42,707 bases of DNA from an uncultured Rhodospirillaceae bacterium (GTDB lineage Bacteria > Pseudomonadota > Alphaproteobacteria > UBA8366 > GCA-2717185): NCBI GenBank assembly GCA_913044215.1, contig CAJWOT010000006.1, forward strand, positions 1 to 42,707. The letters run 5' to 3'. This document shows positions 1-9,533 of this stretch, in pieces. Positions within the stretch are counted from its first letter, which is position 1. Each line of letters begins with the position of its first letter. The translations under genes and the position numbers were made by a program. The notes beneath the pieces were generated by a model. It was not told the origin of the DNA. It saw only the letters and a program-made list of their open reading frames with translations, and searched no databases.

Positions 1-64
1 CCGTGTCGCCGCACGTTACAAATGCCGGCGACATGGGCGCAATCTTCCGATATTCTCGCCCTTC

Positions 65-528
65 CTACTTGCTGATATTATCGACCAGGAAATCCGAGAG
101 CGCGCCAATTCCAGCGCCGCGCCGCCGCCGAAGCAATAGCCCATGACAACTGCCTTGCCCGGCGAGGATTTTCGTGCGTCGCTAAGGCCGCCCAGGATTA
201 GGCTGCGCATCCGATCACGGTTTCTATAGAGTTTGCCCGTCTCGGCCTTTTTGGCTCCGGTTTCGACGGAACGGTTGCCCTTACCGTACAGATCGACGGC
301 GAACGCGTCGTAGCCCATCGAAGCCAGCATGTCGGCCCGCTTATGCTCGTACTCGGTCAGGCCGTCCCAGTCGTGAATAACCAGAACCAGCCCCTTCGAT
401 TGGCCGGCAGCCTTGGCCTTGTACCTCTCGAACGCTTCACCATTCACGGTGTAGTTCACAGTCTCGCCCGCCTGAGCAACGAACGGCATTGCCGCAACGA
501 TCATCGCGAAAGCCAGAGATCTCATCAT
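65..528 (-). pseudogene. Dienelactone hydrolase family protein with signal peptide, internally deleted
   Basis: Signal peptide MRSLAFAMIVAAMPFVAQA, then VIHDWDGLTEYEHKRADMLASMGYDAFAVDLYG and the nucleophile elbow GYCFGGGAALELARS. After that the open frame becomes nonsense. Another frame encodes a family-like C-terminus, ALSDFLVDNISK-stop (TAG at 65-67). About 90 aa carrying the remaining catalytic residues are missing. Confidence 0.75.
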
Positions 529-643
529 TGTTCTCCCTCGTTCATGCGCTTTATTGAAACAACCAAGCATCCACTCTCTTTTCCATAGGTTATTGTTTTC
601 GTTTTGCTGCGCCTAGTTCGGGGCAACATATGGGACGAGTCGA

Positions 644-925
644 CTACTGGATTGAAGTCGGCCGCTCGCCCGGACTTGATATCTCGCCAGCAAGGCGTTT
701 CAACATCATGACCACCCCGTCTGGTCCGTAAATCTGGACAAGCCGGGGCATCAACTCTGCCATGAGCGCCGCGAGGACCGTATCCGTCGGTATCCCCGCC
801 TTCTCCAAGCGCTCGATCAAGTCGCAAATTTGTTCGTGGGCTTCGGTAAAACGCGGCGGGAGGTCTTCGTCAGACACAGCGTCCACCGGATCCAACAGGT
901 CACTTTCAAGTTTTGGTGCAGGCAT
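644..925 (-). CDS. Conserved hypothetical protein, 93 aa
   Basis: MPAPKLESDLLDPVDAVSDEDLPPRFTEAHEQICDLIERLEKAGIP...; lies directly downstream of hisI on the same strand. The longer ORF (to 1264) overlaps hisI out of frame. Confidence 0.6.
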   Translation of the reverse strand: MPAPKLESDLLDPVDAVSDEDLPPRFTEAHEQICDLIERLEKAGIPTDTVLAALMAELMPRLVQIYGPDGVVMMLKRLAGEISSPGERPTSIQ

Positions 926-935
926 GGCTGCGATC

Positions 936-1439
936 TCAAAGCCGGGTAGGGTTCGGCGCATCGCCGTAGACTTCCGTCGGATCGAAGACCCGGTCTTTTT
1001 CCTCAAAAACCAGCCGGGCCGGCGCGTCGGAAGGACCGCCAAGCTCGATGGACCGGTAGAAGCAAGAGCGGTAGCCGACATGGCAGCTGGCGCCGTCGCC
1101 GGCGACACGCACGCGCAGCCAAACGGCATCCTGATCGTCGTCAATGCGGATTTCGACGACCTGTTGAACCAAGCCGCTTGTCGCACCCTTGTGCCAGAGA
1201 CATTCCCGGCTCCGGCTCCAGTAGTGCGCTTCGCCTGTCGCGATCGTCCGCTCGAGCGCAACACTATTCATATAGCCTAGCATCAGAACGTCGCCGGTCT
1301 GGGCGTCTGTCGTTACGCATGGGATTAGTCCGTTCCGGTCGAACTTCGGCGCCAGTGCGTTGCCTTCTTCGACTTGTTCGACCGTGCTGCGCGCCGCAAA
1401 GCGTGCCCCGCTTGCCTCGACATATTCTTTAGGATTCAT
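936..1439 (-). CDS. hisI: Phosphoribosyl-AMP cyclohydrolase (HisI family), variant zinc site
   Basis: [30 protein letters not shown] (canonical DCDxD) and [12 protein letters not shown]. Start taken at MNPKEY; the ORF extends upstream to 1463. Confidence 0.9.
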   Translation of the reverse strand: MNPKEYVEASGARFAARSTVEQVEEGNALAPKFDRNGLIPCVTTDAQTGDVLMLGYMNSVALERTIATGEAHYWSRSRECLWHKGATSGLVQQVVEIRIDDDQDAVWLRVRVAGDGASCHVGYRSCFYRSIELGGPSDAPARLVFEEKDRVFDPTEVYGDAPNPTRL

Positions 1440-2100
1440 TTGCAGCGCTCCTAGGGTTGCCAATCATCGCCAGGAATTCCCGCCGCGTGGCCGTATCGTC
1501 GCGAAAAGCCCCCAACATACGGCTGGTCACCATGCTTACTCCGGGCTTTCGGATGCCCCGCGTTGTCATACATTGATGTGCGGCTTCGACGACCACGCCG
1601 ACGCCGCGCGGGTTCAGCACGTCCTGAATGGTGTCGGCAATTTGGGCGGTCAGCCGCTCTTGAATCTGCAAACGTTTGCCGAGAACATCGACGAGACGGG
1701 CGAGCTTGGAAATGCCGATGACGCGGCCGGCCGGCAGATATCCGATATGCACTTTGCCCAGGATGGGGACGATATGATGTTCGCAATGCGTTTCGAGCCG
1801 GATGTCGCGCAGGATGACGATTTCGTCATAGGCCGCGGTCTCCTCGAAAGTGGTCGTGAGCAGCTCAACAGGATCTTTGTCGTAACCGGCAAAGAACTCG
1901 TTATAGGCGCGGACGACCCGCTCGGGTGTTCCTCTCAGCCCCTCCCGGTCCGGATCGTCACCGGCCCATTCGATCAAAGTGCGGACCGCGGCCTCCGCTT
2001 CCGATTGGCTTGGCGGTGTGTGGCTGTCCGACTTTGAATGCGTTGCGGGCGTTTTTTGACGGTCCGCCACCGCTCCATCCATCACGAATCCTTCCCGCAA
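1429..2100 (-). CDS. folE: GTP cyclohydrolase I (type IA)
   Basis: [54 protein letters not shown]. Zinc ligands (C, H, C) are retained. Confidence 0.95.
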   Translation of the reverse strand: MREGFVMDGAVADRQKTPATHSKSDSHTPPSQSEAEAAVRTLIEWAGDDPDREGLRGTPERVVRAYNEFFAGYDKDPVELLTTTFEETAAYDEIVILRDIRLETHCEHHIVPILGKVHIGYLPAGRVIGISKLARLVDVLGKRLQIQERLTAQIADTIQDVLNPRGVGVVVEAAHQCMTTRGIRKPGVSMVTSRMLGAFRDDTATRREFLAMIGNPRSAANES

Positions 2101-2145
2101 GACTTTGCCAACTGTCGCCAGCTGGAGGTTGTTGTGTTAGAAAAA

Positions 2146-2165
2146 TGTAATGTTATAACATTACA
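2146..2165. promoter_or_regulatory. Putative Zur box, perfect 20-bp palindrome
   Basis: TGTAATGTTATAACATTACA equals its own reverse complement. It lies between divergent folE (starts 2100) and the Zur-like gene (starts 2194). Confidence 0.8.
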
Positions 2166-2193
2166 AATAGAATAAGCAATTTGAGACGTAACC

Positions 2194-2694
2194 GTGACGG
2201 CCCACACGCCGCAACCCTGTATAGACCCAGAATGCCGAGGCCAACACGATCCCGATGAACGGCTCGCGTTGGCAATATCGATTTGCGAGGCACGCGGTGT
2301 GAGGCTGACCAAGAGTCGGCGGCTAATTTTGGAGCTGCTATGGAAATCAGGCAGACCGACAGGCGCGTACGAGCTCGTCAAATCAATGCAGCATACAGGG
2401 ATTGAATCGGTCGGACCGCCTACCGTCTATCGGGCCCTGGAATTCCTGATGAAGCAGGGACTCGTCTCGAAGATTGAAAGCCGTAACGCCTACATCCCTT
2501 GCACCCACCCGGAACGCAATCACATCTGCTTATTCTTCCTTTGTGGAAGTTGCGGGAATTCTGTCGAGTTTGAGGATCAGAGGCTGGAACGCTTGATTGC
2601 CGAGAACGCCGCGCAGCTGAAGTTTAAGGCGGCCCGCCGTGTTGTCGAGGTCGAGGGCATTTGCGAACGCTGCTTGACGGCAAGCGGAGCCTGA
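2194..2694 (+). CDS. zur: Fur family transcriptional regulator, Zur-like
   Basis: Winged-helix LTKSRRLILELLWKSGRPTGAYELVKSM...PPTVYRALEFLMKQGLV, CxxC pairs CGSC and CERC. GTG start. Zur rather than Fur inferred from neighbours and operator. Confidence 0.8.
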   Translation: MTAHTPQPCIDPECRGQHDPDERLALAISICEARGVRLTKSRRLILELLWKSGRPTGAYELVKSMQHTGIESVGPPTVYRALEFLMKQGLVSKIESRNAYIPCTHPERNHICLFFLCGSCGNSVEFEDQRLERLIAENAAQLKFKAARRVVEVEGICERCLTASGA

Positions 2695-2787
2695 GAAAAC
2701 AAGTGCTATGCCATCTGGAGACCTGTTTGTTTTGAATGTGCCTTTGACCGGTCCTGGATTGCCAGGACTACCCAAGAGTTAATTTAC

Positions 2788-2943
2788 TCAAGGCTCTGCG
2801 GCAGGGCTGTGACCAGCGACTAACGCTCCCAAATCGGAACCCCACTCCGCCAACGCTTCGAACAAGCGGTTCGAAGTTACTCCTATCGGGCGCGCCAGTA
2901 TTTCCCATGTAGAGCCGTTCGCCGCGGGCTTGTTGCCCGGGCG
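2788..2943 (-). pseudogene. Decayed C-terminal ORF fragment (copy A), unknown family
   Basis: Reads RPGNKPAANGSTWEILARPIGVTSNRLFEALAEWGSDLGALVAGHSPAAEP-stop with no start codon. Homologous to the fragment at 13906-14100. Confidence 0.55.
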
Positions 2944-3024
2944 TTACGCTGTTTCAAAGTAATTTCAATCTAATGCCGCGCGAGAGATTTGTTCTGCGAG
3001 AGATCGTTCGGTCCTTGCAATTTA

Positions 3025-3669
3025 TCAGGTGAGGTTCTGCCGCACCGTATCGTCTGGCAGCCCGCCCAATGAGACGATGAAGGCGGCGATATCCGACACG
3101 CCTTCACCCGCCTTCAGGTTCGTGAAGTAAAACGGTCGGTCGCCGCGCATCTTTTTCGCGTCCCGGTCCATCACGCTCAAATCGGCGCCGACCAGCGGCG
3201 CCAGATCGGTCTTGTTGATGATCAGCAGGTCCGACCGCGTTATGCCAGGCCCGCCCTTCCGCGGGATCTTGTCGCCGGCGGAAACGTCGATGACATAGAG
3301 CGTGATATCCGCCAGTTCCGGCGAGAAGGTCGCCGCCAGATTGTCGCCGCCGGACTCGATGAACACCAGCTCCAGCGCCGGGAAGCGCAGGTTCATATCG
3401 TCGATCGCGGCCAGGTTCATCGACGCGTCCTCGCGGATCGCGGTGTGCGGGCAGCCGCCCGTCTCTACGCCCATGATGCGGTCCGGCGTCAGTGCGCCGC
3501 TGCGGGTCAGGAATTCCGCGTCCTCGCGCGTGTAGATGTCGTTGGTGATGGCCGCGACCTCGTACCGGTCGCGCATCGTCTTGCACAAAGCGTCGGTCAG
3601 GGCGGTCTTGCCCGACCCGACAGGACCGCCGATGCCGACGCGAAGAGGGCCGTTGCTGCTCTCACTCAT
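3025..3669 (-). CDS. ureG: Urease accessory GTPase UreG
   Basis: P-loop [49 protein letters not shown]. Confidence 0.97.
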   Translation of the reverse strand: MSESSNGPLRVGIGGPVGSGKTALTDALCKTMRDRYEVAAITNDIYTREDAEFLTRSGALTPDRIMGVETGGCPHTAIREDASMNLAAIDDMNLRFPALELVFIESGGDNLAATFSPELADITLYVIDVSAGDKIPRKGGPGITRSDLLIINKTDLAPLVGADLSVMDRDAKKMRGDRPFYFTNLKAGEGVSDIAAFIVSLGGLPDDTVRQNLT

Positions 3670-4355
3670 GATCTGAACAACCTCGTATGTTGGGTTTCAT
3701 GTTGGACGGATACCCAGTCGGCGACGGGGGTTGCCGCGCCGAGCGTTTCCAGGGATTGCGCTTGCGCCGCGATGGCGGTCTCGGCCAGTACCGGCTCGAG
3801 TGCCGCCGTGACCCGCTGGCCGTCGGTCTGGCCCAGCGGCACGGCGCGGACCGCGGCGGATATCAGATTGGCGGCCACCGCATGCAAGAAGGCGGTCAGT
3901 GCCGTCTCCAAGGCTAGACCGTGGATCCGGCAGACCGCGCCCACGGCGACCGCATAGGCCGGCTTGCGTCCTTTCTCGGCGGCTAGCGCGACCAAACGGT
4001 CGATCCCGTCATGCGGCCAGGCGGTTTTGACCGTCTTCAGAAACGCCTCGCCCTGCGAGGCGCTTTCCAGCAACAGTTCCGGCGTCGGGCGCATTGCATC
4101 CGCCCAGTCGAGACAGTCCGCGAGCGCGTCTTCATCCGGTGCGGCGCGATGAGCGAGGCAGAAAAACGCGCTGTCGATCGCGCCGGAGCCGAAGCGGAAC
4201 AGGCCATCGAGCCAATCCTGCAGGGATGCCGCATCGCGCACGAGACCGGCCTCGACCGCGTATTCCAGTCCCGAAGAATAGGTGTAGGCGCCCACGGGAA
4301 ACGCCGGCGAAAGCCAGGCCGACAGCCGATATATGTCGCGCGCCGCGTCAGTCAT
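3666..4355 (-). CDS. ureF: Urease accessory protein UreF
   Basis: [30 protein letters not shown]. Starts at ATG 4353-4355, inside the longer ORF to 4751. Confidence 0.93.
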   Translation of the reverse strand: MTDAARDIYRLSAWLSPAFPVGAYTYSSGLEYAVEAGLVRDAASLQDWLDGLFRFGSGAIDSAFFCLAHRAAPDEDALADCLDWADAMRPTPELLLESASQGEAFLKTVKTAWPHDGIDRLVALAAEKGRKPAYAVAVGAVCRIHGLALETALTAFLHAVAANLISAAVRAVPLGQTDGQRVTAALEPVLAETAIAAQAQSLETLGAATPVADWVSVQHETQHTRLFRS

Positions 4356-4827
4356 GCGCGTGGTCATGGTCGTGATGATGGTGGTGGCCGCCGCCTTCAT
4401 AGGCGCCCCCTTCCGGGGTGAAGGGCGCCTGATGGCGTTTCGTCGTGCCGCCGAGACCCTGCACCATCGCCTCGATGACGTGGTCGTAGCGAAACCGGAT
4501 GCCGCCATCGTCGAGGATCTGGACCGGCAGGTGGCGGTTGCCGAGATGCCAGGCGAGGCGCACCGTCTCCCGTGCAGTCGCGCCATACACGTCGACAACA
4601 TCCTCCGGCGCCGCGGCCACGCGGACCCAGCTGTCATCTTCGAGCCGCAGCCCGTCGCCATCGCGCAGCAAGGTGGCCTTTTCGAGGTCGAGCAGGATCG
4701 CCTCGCCGCCATCGGTGGTGAGCCGCATGCGCCGGCGGTGCCTGTCGTCATAGGTCAGCGTCACCGAAGCGGCGGCGTTCTCGGCCGGCCAGGCGCCTGA
4801 ACTTTCGCTATGTATCGCCCGCTGCAT
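4348..4827 (-). CDS. ureE: Urease accessory metallochaperone UreE with His-rich tail
   Basis: WHLGNRHLPVQILDDGGIRFRYDHVIEAMVQGLG; C-terminal [15 protein letters not shown]. Confidence 0.93.
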   Translation of the reverse strand: MQRAIHSESSGAWPAENAAASVTLTYDDRHRRRMRLTTDGGEAILLDLEKATLLRDGDGLRLEDDSWVRVAAAPEDVVDVYGATARETVRLAWHLGNRHLPVQILDDGGIRFRYDHVIEAMVQGLGGTTKRHQAPFTPEGGAYEGGGHHHHHDHDHAHD

Positions 4828-4828
4828 C

Positions 4829-6538
4829 TCAGAACAGGAAGTAGCGTTGCGCCATAGGGAGCTCCGTCGCCGGCTCACAGGTCAGCAGCTCGCCGTCGGC
4901 GCGCACTTCGTAGGTCTCCGGGTCCACGGACATGTCCGGCATGGCGTTATTAAGGATCATATCCGCTTTGCCGATCTGGCGGATGTCTTTGACCGGCAGA
5001 ATCAGGCTCTCCAGCCCGAGTTGGTCCGCGACGCCGGCCTCGGCCGCCGCTTGCGAAACGAAGGTGACCCGGCTCTGCTGCAGCGACCGGCCGAGCGCGC
5101 CGAACATAGGCCGGTAATGCACCGGCTGCGGCGTCGGGATCGACGCGTTGGGATCGCCCATGGCCGCGGCGGCGATGGTACCGCATTTCAGCACCAGGTC
5201 CGGTTTGACGCCGAAGAACATCGGTTTCCAAAGCACCAGGTCCGCCAGCTTTCCGACCTCGATTGAGCCGACATAGTCGGCGACGCCGTGCGCGAGCGCT
5301 GGGTTGATGGTGTATTTGGCGATGTAGCGCTTGGCGCGGAAATTGTCGTTCTCGCCGGTTTCCTCCGGCAGACGGCCGCGTTGCTTGCGCATTTTGTCGG
5401 CGGTCTGCCAGGTACGGATGACGACTTCGCCGACCCGGCCCATCGCCTGGCTGTCGGACGCGATCATGCTGAAGGCGCCGATGTCATGCAGGATGTCTTC
5501 CGCCGCGATCGTCTCGCGCCGGATGCGGCTTTCCGCGAAGGCGACGTCTTCCGGGATGTTGGGGTCGAGATGGTGGCAGACCATCAGCATGTCGAGATGC
5601 TCGTCGACGGTGTTGACGGTGAAGGGCCGTGTCGGGTTAGTCGAAGAGGGCAGCACGTTCGCCTCGCCGCACACCTTGATGATGTCCGGCGCATGGCCGC
5701 CGCCCGCCCCTTCGGTGTGGAAGGCGTGAATATTGCGGCCCTTGAAGGCGGCGATGGTGTTCTCGACGAAGCCGGACTCGTTCAAGGTGTCGGTGTGAAT
5801 CGTCGCCGCGATGTCCGTATCGTCGCAGACCGACAGGCAGGTATCGATCGCGGCCGGAGTCGTGCCCCAATCCTCATGCAGTTTCAGCCCGCAGGCGCCG
5901 CCGCGCACCTGTTCAAGCAGCGCTTCCGGCGTGGCGGCGTTGCCCTTGCCGTGAAAGCCGAGGTTCATCGGCAGCCCTTCCGCGGCCTGCAGCATGCGGC
6001 CGATATGCCAGGGTCCCGGCGTGCAGGTCGTCGCGTTGGTCCCTTCCGCCGGACCGGTGCCACCGCCCATCATGGTCGTGACGCCGCTCATCAGCGCATC
6101 GTCGACCTGTTGCGGGGAGATGAAGTGGATATGCACGTCGAGCCCGCCGGCGGTCACGATGCGGCCCTCGCCGGCGATCGCTTCCGTGCCCGGGCCGATG
6201 ACGATATCGACATCGGGCTGCACGTCCGGATTGCCGGCCTTGCCGATCGCCGCGATCTTGCCGTCCTTGAGGCCGATATCCGCCTTGATGATTCCCCAAT
6301 AGTCGAGGATCATCGCGTTGGTGATAACCGTGTCCACGGCGCCTTCGCTGCGGCTGCGCTGCGACTGGCCCATGCCGTCGCGAATGACTTTGCCGCCGCC
6401 GAACTTCACCTCTTCGCCATAGGTCGTCCGGTCCTCCTCAACCTCGATGAACAGGTCGGTGTCGGCCAGGCGGACCTTGTCGCCCACGGTTGGGCCGAAC
6501 ATCGCGGCGTAGGCGCCGCGCTCGATTTCGAAAGCCAT
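4829..6538 (-). CDS. ureC: Urease subunit alpha
   Basis: [56 protein letters not shown]; 569 aa. Confidence 0.98.
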   Translation of the reverse strand: MAFEIERGAYAAMFGPTVGDKVRLADTDLFIEVEEDRTTYGEEVKFGGGKVIRDGMGQSQRSRSEGAVDTVITNAMILDYWGIIKADIGLKDGKIAAIGKAGNPDVQPDVDIVIGPGTEAIAGEGRIVTAGGLDVHIHFISPQQVDDALMSGVTTMMGGGTGPAEGTNATTCTPGPWHIGRMLQAAEGLPMNLGFHGKGNAATPEALLEQVRGGACGLKLHEDWGTTPAAIDTCLSVCDDTDIAATIHTDTLNESGFVENTIAAFKGRNIHAFHTEGAGGGHAPDIIKVCGEANVLPSSTNPTRPFTVNTVDEHLDMLMVCHHLDPNIPEDVAFAESRIRRETIAAEDILHDIGAFSMIASDSQAMGRVGEVVIRTWQTADKMRKQRGRLPEETGENDNFRAKRYIAKYTINPALAHGVADYVGSIEVGKLADLVLWKPMFFGVKPDLVLKCGTIAAAAMGDPNASIPTPQPVHYRPMFGALGRSLQQSRVTFVSQAAAEAGVADQLGLESLILPVKDIRQIGKADMILNNAMPDMSVDPETYEVRADGELLTCEPATELPMAQRYFLF

Positions 6539-6541
6539 TGC

Positions 6542-6853
6542 TCAGTCTCCCAGCGCGCCGTTGACGAGGCCGTTGAAGCCGAACACTTTCCGGTCCCCGG
6601 CCAGTTTCACCAATGTGACTTCGCGGGCCTGGCCCGGTTCAAACCGCACCGCGGTACCGGCCGGGATGTCGAGCCTATAGCCCTTCGCGGCATCGCGGTC
6701 GAAATTCAGCGCGGTATTGGTTTCGTGGAAATGATAATGCGAGCCGACCTGCACTGGTCGGTCGCCGGTGTTGGATACGGTCAGGGTCAAGGTCTCGCGC
6801 CCTTCGTTGAGGGTCAGCGTCCCTTCCTTGCAAATGACTTCACCTGGAATCAT
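6542..6853 (-). CDS. ureB: Urease subunit beta
   Basis: [46 protein letters not shown]. Confidence 0.97.
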   Translation of the reverse strand: MIPGEVICKEGTLTLNEGRETLTLTVSNTGDRPVQVGSHYHFHETNTALNFDRDAAKGYRLDIPAGTAVRFEPGQAREVTLVKLAGDRKVFGFNGLVNGALGD

Positions 6854-6864
6854 CGGGCGTTTCC

Positions 6865-7167
6865 TCAGCGGATCGGTTCGTGCACGGTGACGAGCTTTGT
6901 GCCGTCCGGGAAGGTCGCCTCGACCTGGATCTCATGCAGCATCTCGGCGATGCCCGGCATCACCTGATCGCGCCCGATCACGCCGGCGCCGTCTCGCATC
7001 AGCTCGGCGACCGTCCGGCCGTCACGCGCGCCCTCCACCACATAGTCGGAGATCAGGGCGATCGCTTCCGGATAGTTCAGCTTCACGCCGCGCTCCAACC
7101 GCTTGCGCGCGACCATGGCGGCCATGGCGACGAGCAGCTTGTCCTTTTCCCTCGGTGTAAGATTCAC
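6865..7167 (-). CDS. ureA: Urease subunit gamma
   Basis: (V/M)[39 protein letters not shown]...; GTG start at 7165-7167 inferred from the conserved N-terminus. Confidence 0.95.
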   Translation of the reverse strand: MNLTPREKDKLLVAMAAMVARKRLERGVKLNYPEAIALISDYVVEGARDGRTVAELMRDGAGVIGRDQVMPGIAEMLHEIQVEATFPDGTKLVTVHEPIR

Positions 7168-7184
7168 GTTTTCCTCCCCGATCC

Positions 7185-8054
7185 CTATACGTACCAGAGC
7201 CGCGGCAGGCTGGCCGGCAGACCGCCCGCGGTGCGGCGTATTTCTTTCCAAAACCGCTCGAACGCTCCCCGCAAGGCAAGCGGATCCGCGCTGAGCCAAC
7301 GTGCCACAAGAATATCGTGAAGGCAGGTCGCGCCGGCTCTCACCGTACCGCAATCCCCGGTCAGTTCCTTCGCGCGTTCAAGGTGCTCTGGCGCGTCCGG
7401 CCCGATATACAGCGCCGTCGCGTAAGCCCGGGCGCCGCCGAAACCGACCGGCGCGTCCAACTTTTCGATGATTTCGCCATCGACCTTCAGCGCGTCCGCC
7501 CAGACAAGGCGCCCGCCGCGCCGCACCGCCCAGCTGTCGCGCACGGAACCGCGCCGTATGACCTCGCCGCGCGCCAGCCGGCCGAAGACAACACATTCGC
7601 CTGCCATGATCCGCGCCGTCGGATCGGCCGCGATCCGGGTGCGGCGGGACAGGCGGGCGCCGTCGAACAGGATGGTTTCCTGCGGCAGCCATTCCAGCCA
7701 GCTATCGGGTCCCGCCTGCAAATCAATATCGACGACGCTGTCCGCCCCGGTCGAGCGATAGACTTTCTCCGCCGCCTGGCCAACCGCAACAGCCTTTGCG
7801 TTCGCCCCCAGCGTGACCGACATATCGAGCCGGTCGCCACCGACGAGGCCGCCGGAAATCGTCGTCACCGCCGCCAGCGGGGGCTCACCGGTTCCGCTGC
7901 GGGGAAACAGCACGCGCAACGGGCTCGCCTGATCCAAACCGGCCAGTCGAGTCGCACCTTCTTTGACGGCAAAGCGGACATGGGCATGACCCGTCATGCG
8001 CTGCAATCCGCCGGCCGATGGAGGTGCTTCAGACGGTGAGGTATCGACGTACAT
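7185..8054 (-). CDS. ureD: Urease accessory protein UreD
   Basis: [54 protein letters not shown]. Start could also be 7997. Confidence 0.92.
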   Translation of the reverse strand: MYVDTSPSEAPPSAGGLQRMTGHAHVRFAVKEGATRLAGLDQASPLRVLFPRSGTGEPPLAAVTTISGGLVGGDRLDMSVTLGANAKAVAVGQAAEKVYRSTGADSVVDIDLQAGPDSWLEWLPQETILFDGARLSRRTRIAADPTARIMAGECVVFGRLARGEVIRRGSVRDSWAVRRGGRLVWADALKVDGEIIEKLDAPVGFGGARAYATALYIGPDAPEHLERAKELTGDCGTVRAGATCLHDILVARWLSADPLALRGAFERFWKEIRRTAGGLPASLPRLWYV

Positions 8055-8724
8055 CGCTTTCGACCATCTCTTCGCGCGTCCCCGAAAGTACGATCTCGCC
8101 GCGCTCCATGACAGCGAAAGCATCGGCCAGGTCGCGGGCGAACTCGAAATATTGTTCGACCAGCAGTATGGCCATATCCCCGCGGTCGCGCAGCAATCCG
8201 ATGACCCGTTCGATGTCCTTGATGATCGAAGGCTGAATGCCTTCGGTGGGTTCGTCGAGGATGAGCAGTTTCGGCCGCGTGACCAGCGCCCGCGCGATGG
8301 CCAGCTGCTGCTGCTGCCCGCCGGACAGGTCGCCGCCGCGGCGGTCGAGCATTTCGTACAGCACCGGGAACAGTTCGAAGATCTCGCCCGGGATGTTGCG
8401 CTCGGCACGCGGCAGGGGGGCGTAGCCGGTCTTGAGGTTCTCCATGACTGTCAGCAGTGGAAAGATCTCCCGCCCTTGCGGTACCGAGGCGATTCCCTTC
8501 CGTGTCCGCGCATGCGGCGGAAGGTTCGAGATCTCTTCGTCCTCCCACAGGATTTCGCCCTTGGCGATAGTCTGCTGCCCGACGACAGCGCGCAGCAAGC
8601 TGCTTTTGCCGACCCCGTTGCGGCCGAGAACGCAGGTCACGGCGCCACGGGCGGCCGACAGGGAAACATTCCGCAGCGCCTGGCTGGCGCCATAGAACAG
8701 ATCGAGGTGGGATACGGTCAGCAT
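8029..8724 (-). CDS. urtE: Urea ABC transporter ATP-binding subunit UrtE
   Basis: Walker A LGRNGVGKSSLLRAV, signature LSGGQQQQLAIARAL, Walker B LLILDEPTEGI; position in the urt operon. Confidence 0.95.
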   Translation of the reverse strand: MLTVSHLDLFYGASQALRNVSLSAARGAVTCVLGRNGVGKSSLLRAVVGQQTIAKGEILWEDEEISNLPPHARTRKGIASVPQGREIFPLLTVMENLKTGYAPLPRAERNIPGEIFELFPVLYEMLDRRGGDLSGGQQQQLAIARALVTRPKLLILDEPTEGIQPSIIKDIERVIGLLRDRGDMAILLVEQYFEFARDLADAFAVMERGEIVLSGTREEMVESDVRRYLTV

Positions 8725-8744
8725 CGTTGATTCAGATTGTCTCG

Positions 8745-9533
8745 TTAGCGTCCCAGATAGACTTCGATGACCCGCTCATCCTGCTGCACCGTGTCGAGCG
8801 CCCCTTCCGCCAGCACGGATCCTTCGTGCAGGACCGTGACTTTCGATTCCAGGGCGCGTACGAACTCCATATCGTGTTCGACCACGACGAGCGAATGGTT
8901 GACGGAAATCTCTTTCAGCAATTCAGCCGTCTGTTCGGTCTCGACATCGGTCATGCCGGCGGCGGGTTCGTCGACGAGCAGCAGCTCCGGGTCCTGAATG
9001 AGCAGCATGCCGATCTCGAGCCATTGCTTCTGGCCATGCGAAAGCGCGCCGGCGAGCGTGTCCTGCAGATTGGTCAGCGCGATCGTTTCGAGCACGGAGT
9101 CGATGCGCCTCAACTGGTCGTCCTTGAGGCGGAAGAACAGGGAGGCCCGCGCCGAACGGTCGCCGGCGAGCGCCAGTTCCAGATTTTCGAAGACGGTGTG
9201 GTTTTCGAAGACGGTTGGCTTTTGGAACTTGCGGCCGATCCCCAGCGTCGCGATTGCCGCCTCGTCCATCTTGGTCAAATCGACATCGCCGCGAAACAGG
9301 ACGGTGCCGGAATCCGGCTGCGTCTTGCCAGTGATGACATCCATCATCGTCGTCTTACCGGCCCCGTTCGGCCCGATGATCGCGCGCAGTTCGCCCGGTT
9401 CGACGTAGAAGCTCAGTTCGTTCAGCGCCTTGAAACCGTCGAACGCGACCGAGACGCCATCGAGATAGAGGATCGGCTCGAATTTTGTGTCGCCGCCGTC
9501 AACTTTCGGGCGCGCCCGCTGGATCTCGCTCAT
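8745..9533 (-). CDS. urtD: Urea ABC transporter ATP-binding subunit UrtD
   Basis: IGPNGAGKTTMMDVITGKTQPDSG, LSHGQKQWLEIGMLL, LLLVDEPAAGMT. Confidence 0.95.
   Translation of the reverse strand: MSEIQRARPKVDGGDTKFEPILYLDGVSVAFDGFKALNELSFYVEPGELRAIIGPNGAGKTTMMDVITGKTQPDSGTVLFRGDVDLTKMDEAAIATLGIGRKFQKPTVFENHTVFENLELALAGDRSARASLFFRLKDDQLRRIDSVLETIALTNLQDTLAGALSHGQKQWLEIGMLLIQDPELLLVDEPAAGMTDVETEQTAELLKEISVNHSLVVVEHDMEFVRALESKVTVLHEGSVLAEGALDTVQQDERVIEVYLGR

Noticed and set aside
4348-4400. His-rich repeat at the end of ureE as a novel element
   Set aside because: His-rich C-terminal tails are a known feature of UreE metallochaperones.
5288-6967. 559-aa plus-strand ORF
   Set aside because: Antisense to ureC and ureB, which have clear family motifs; low-complexity Arg/Asp/His/Gly-rich translation typical of shadow ORFs in high-GC DNA.
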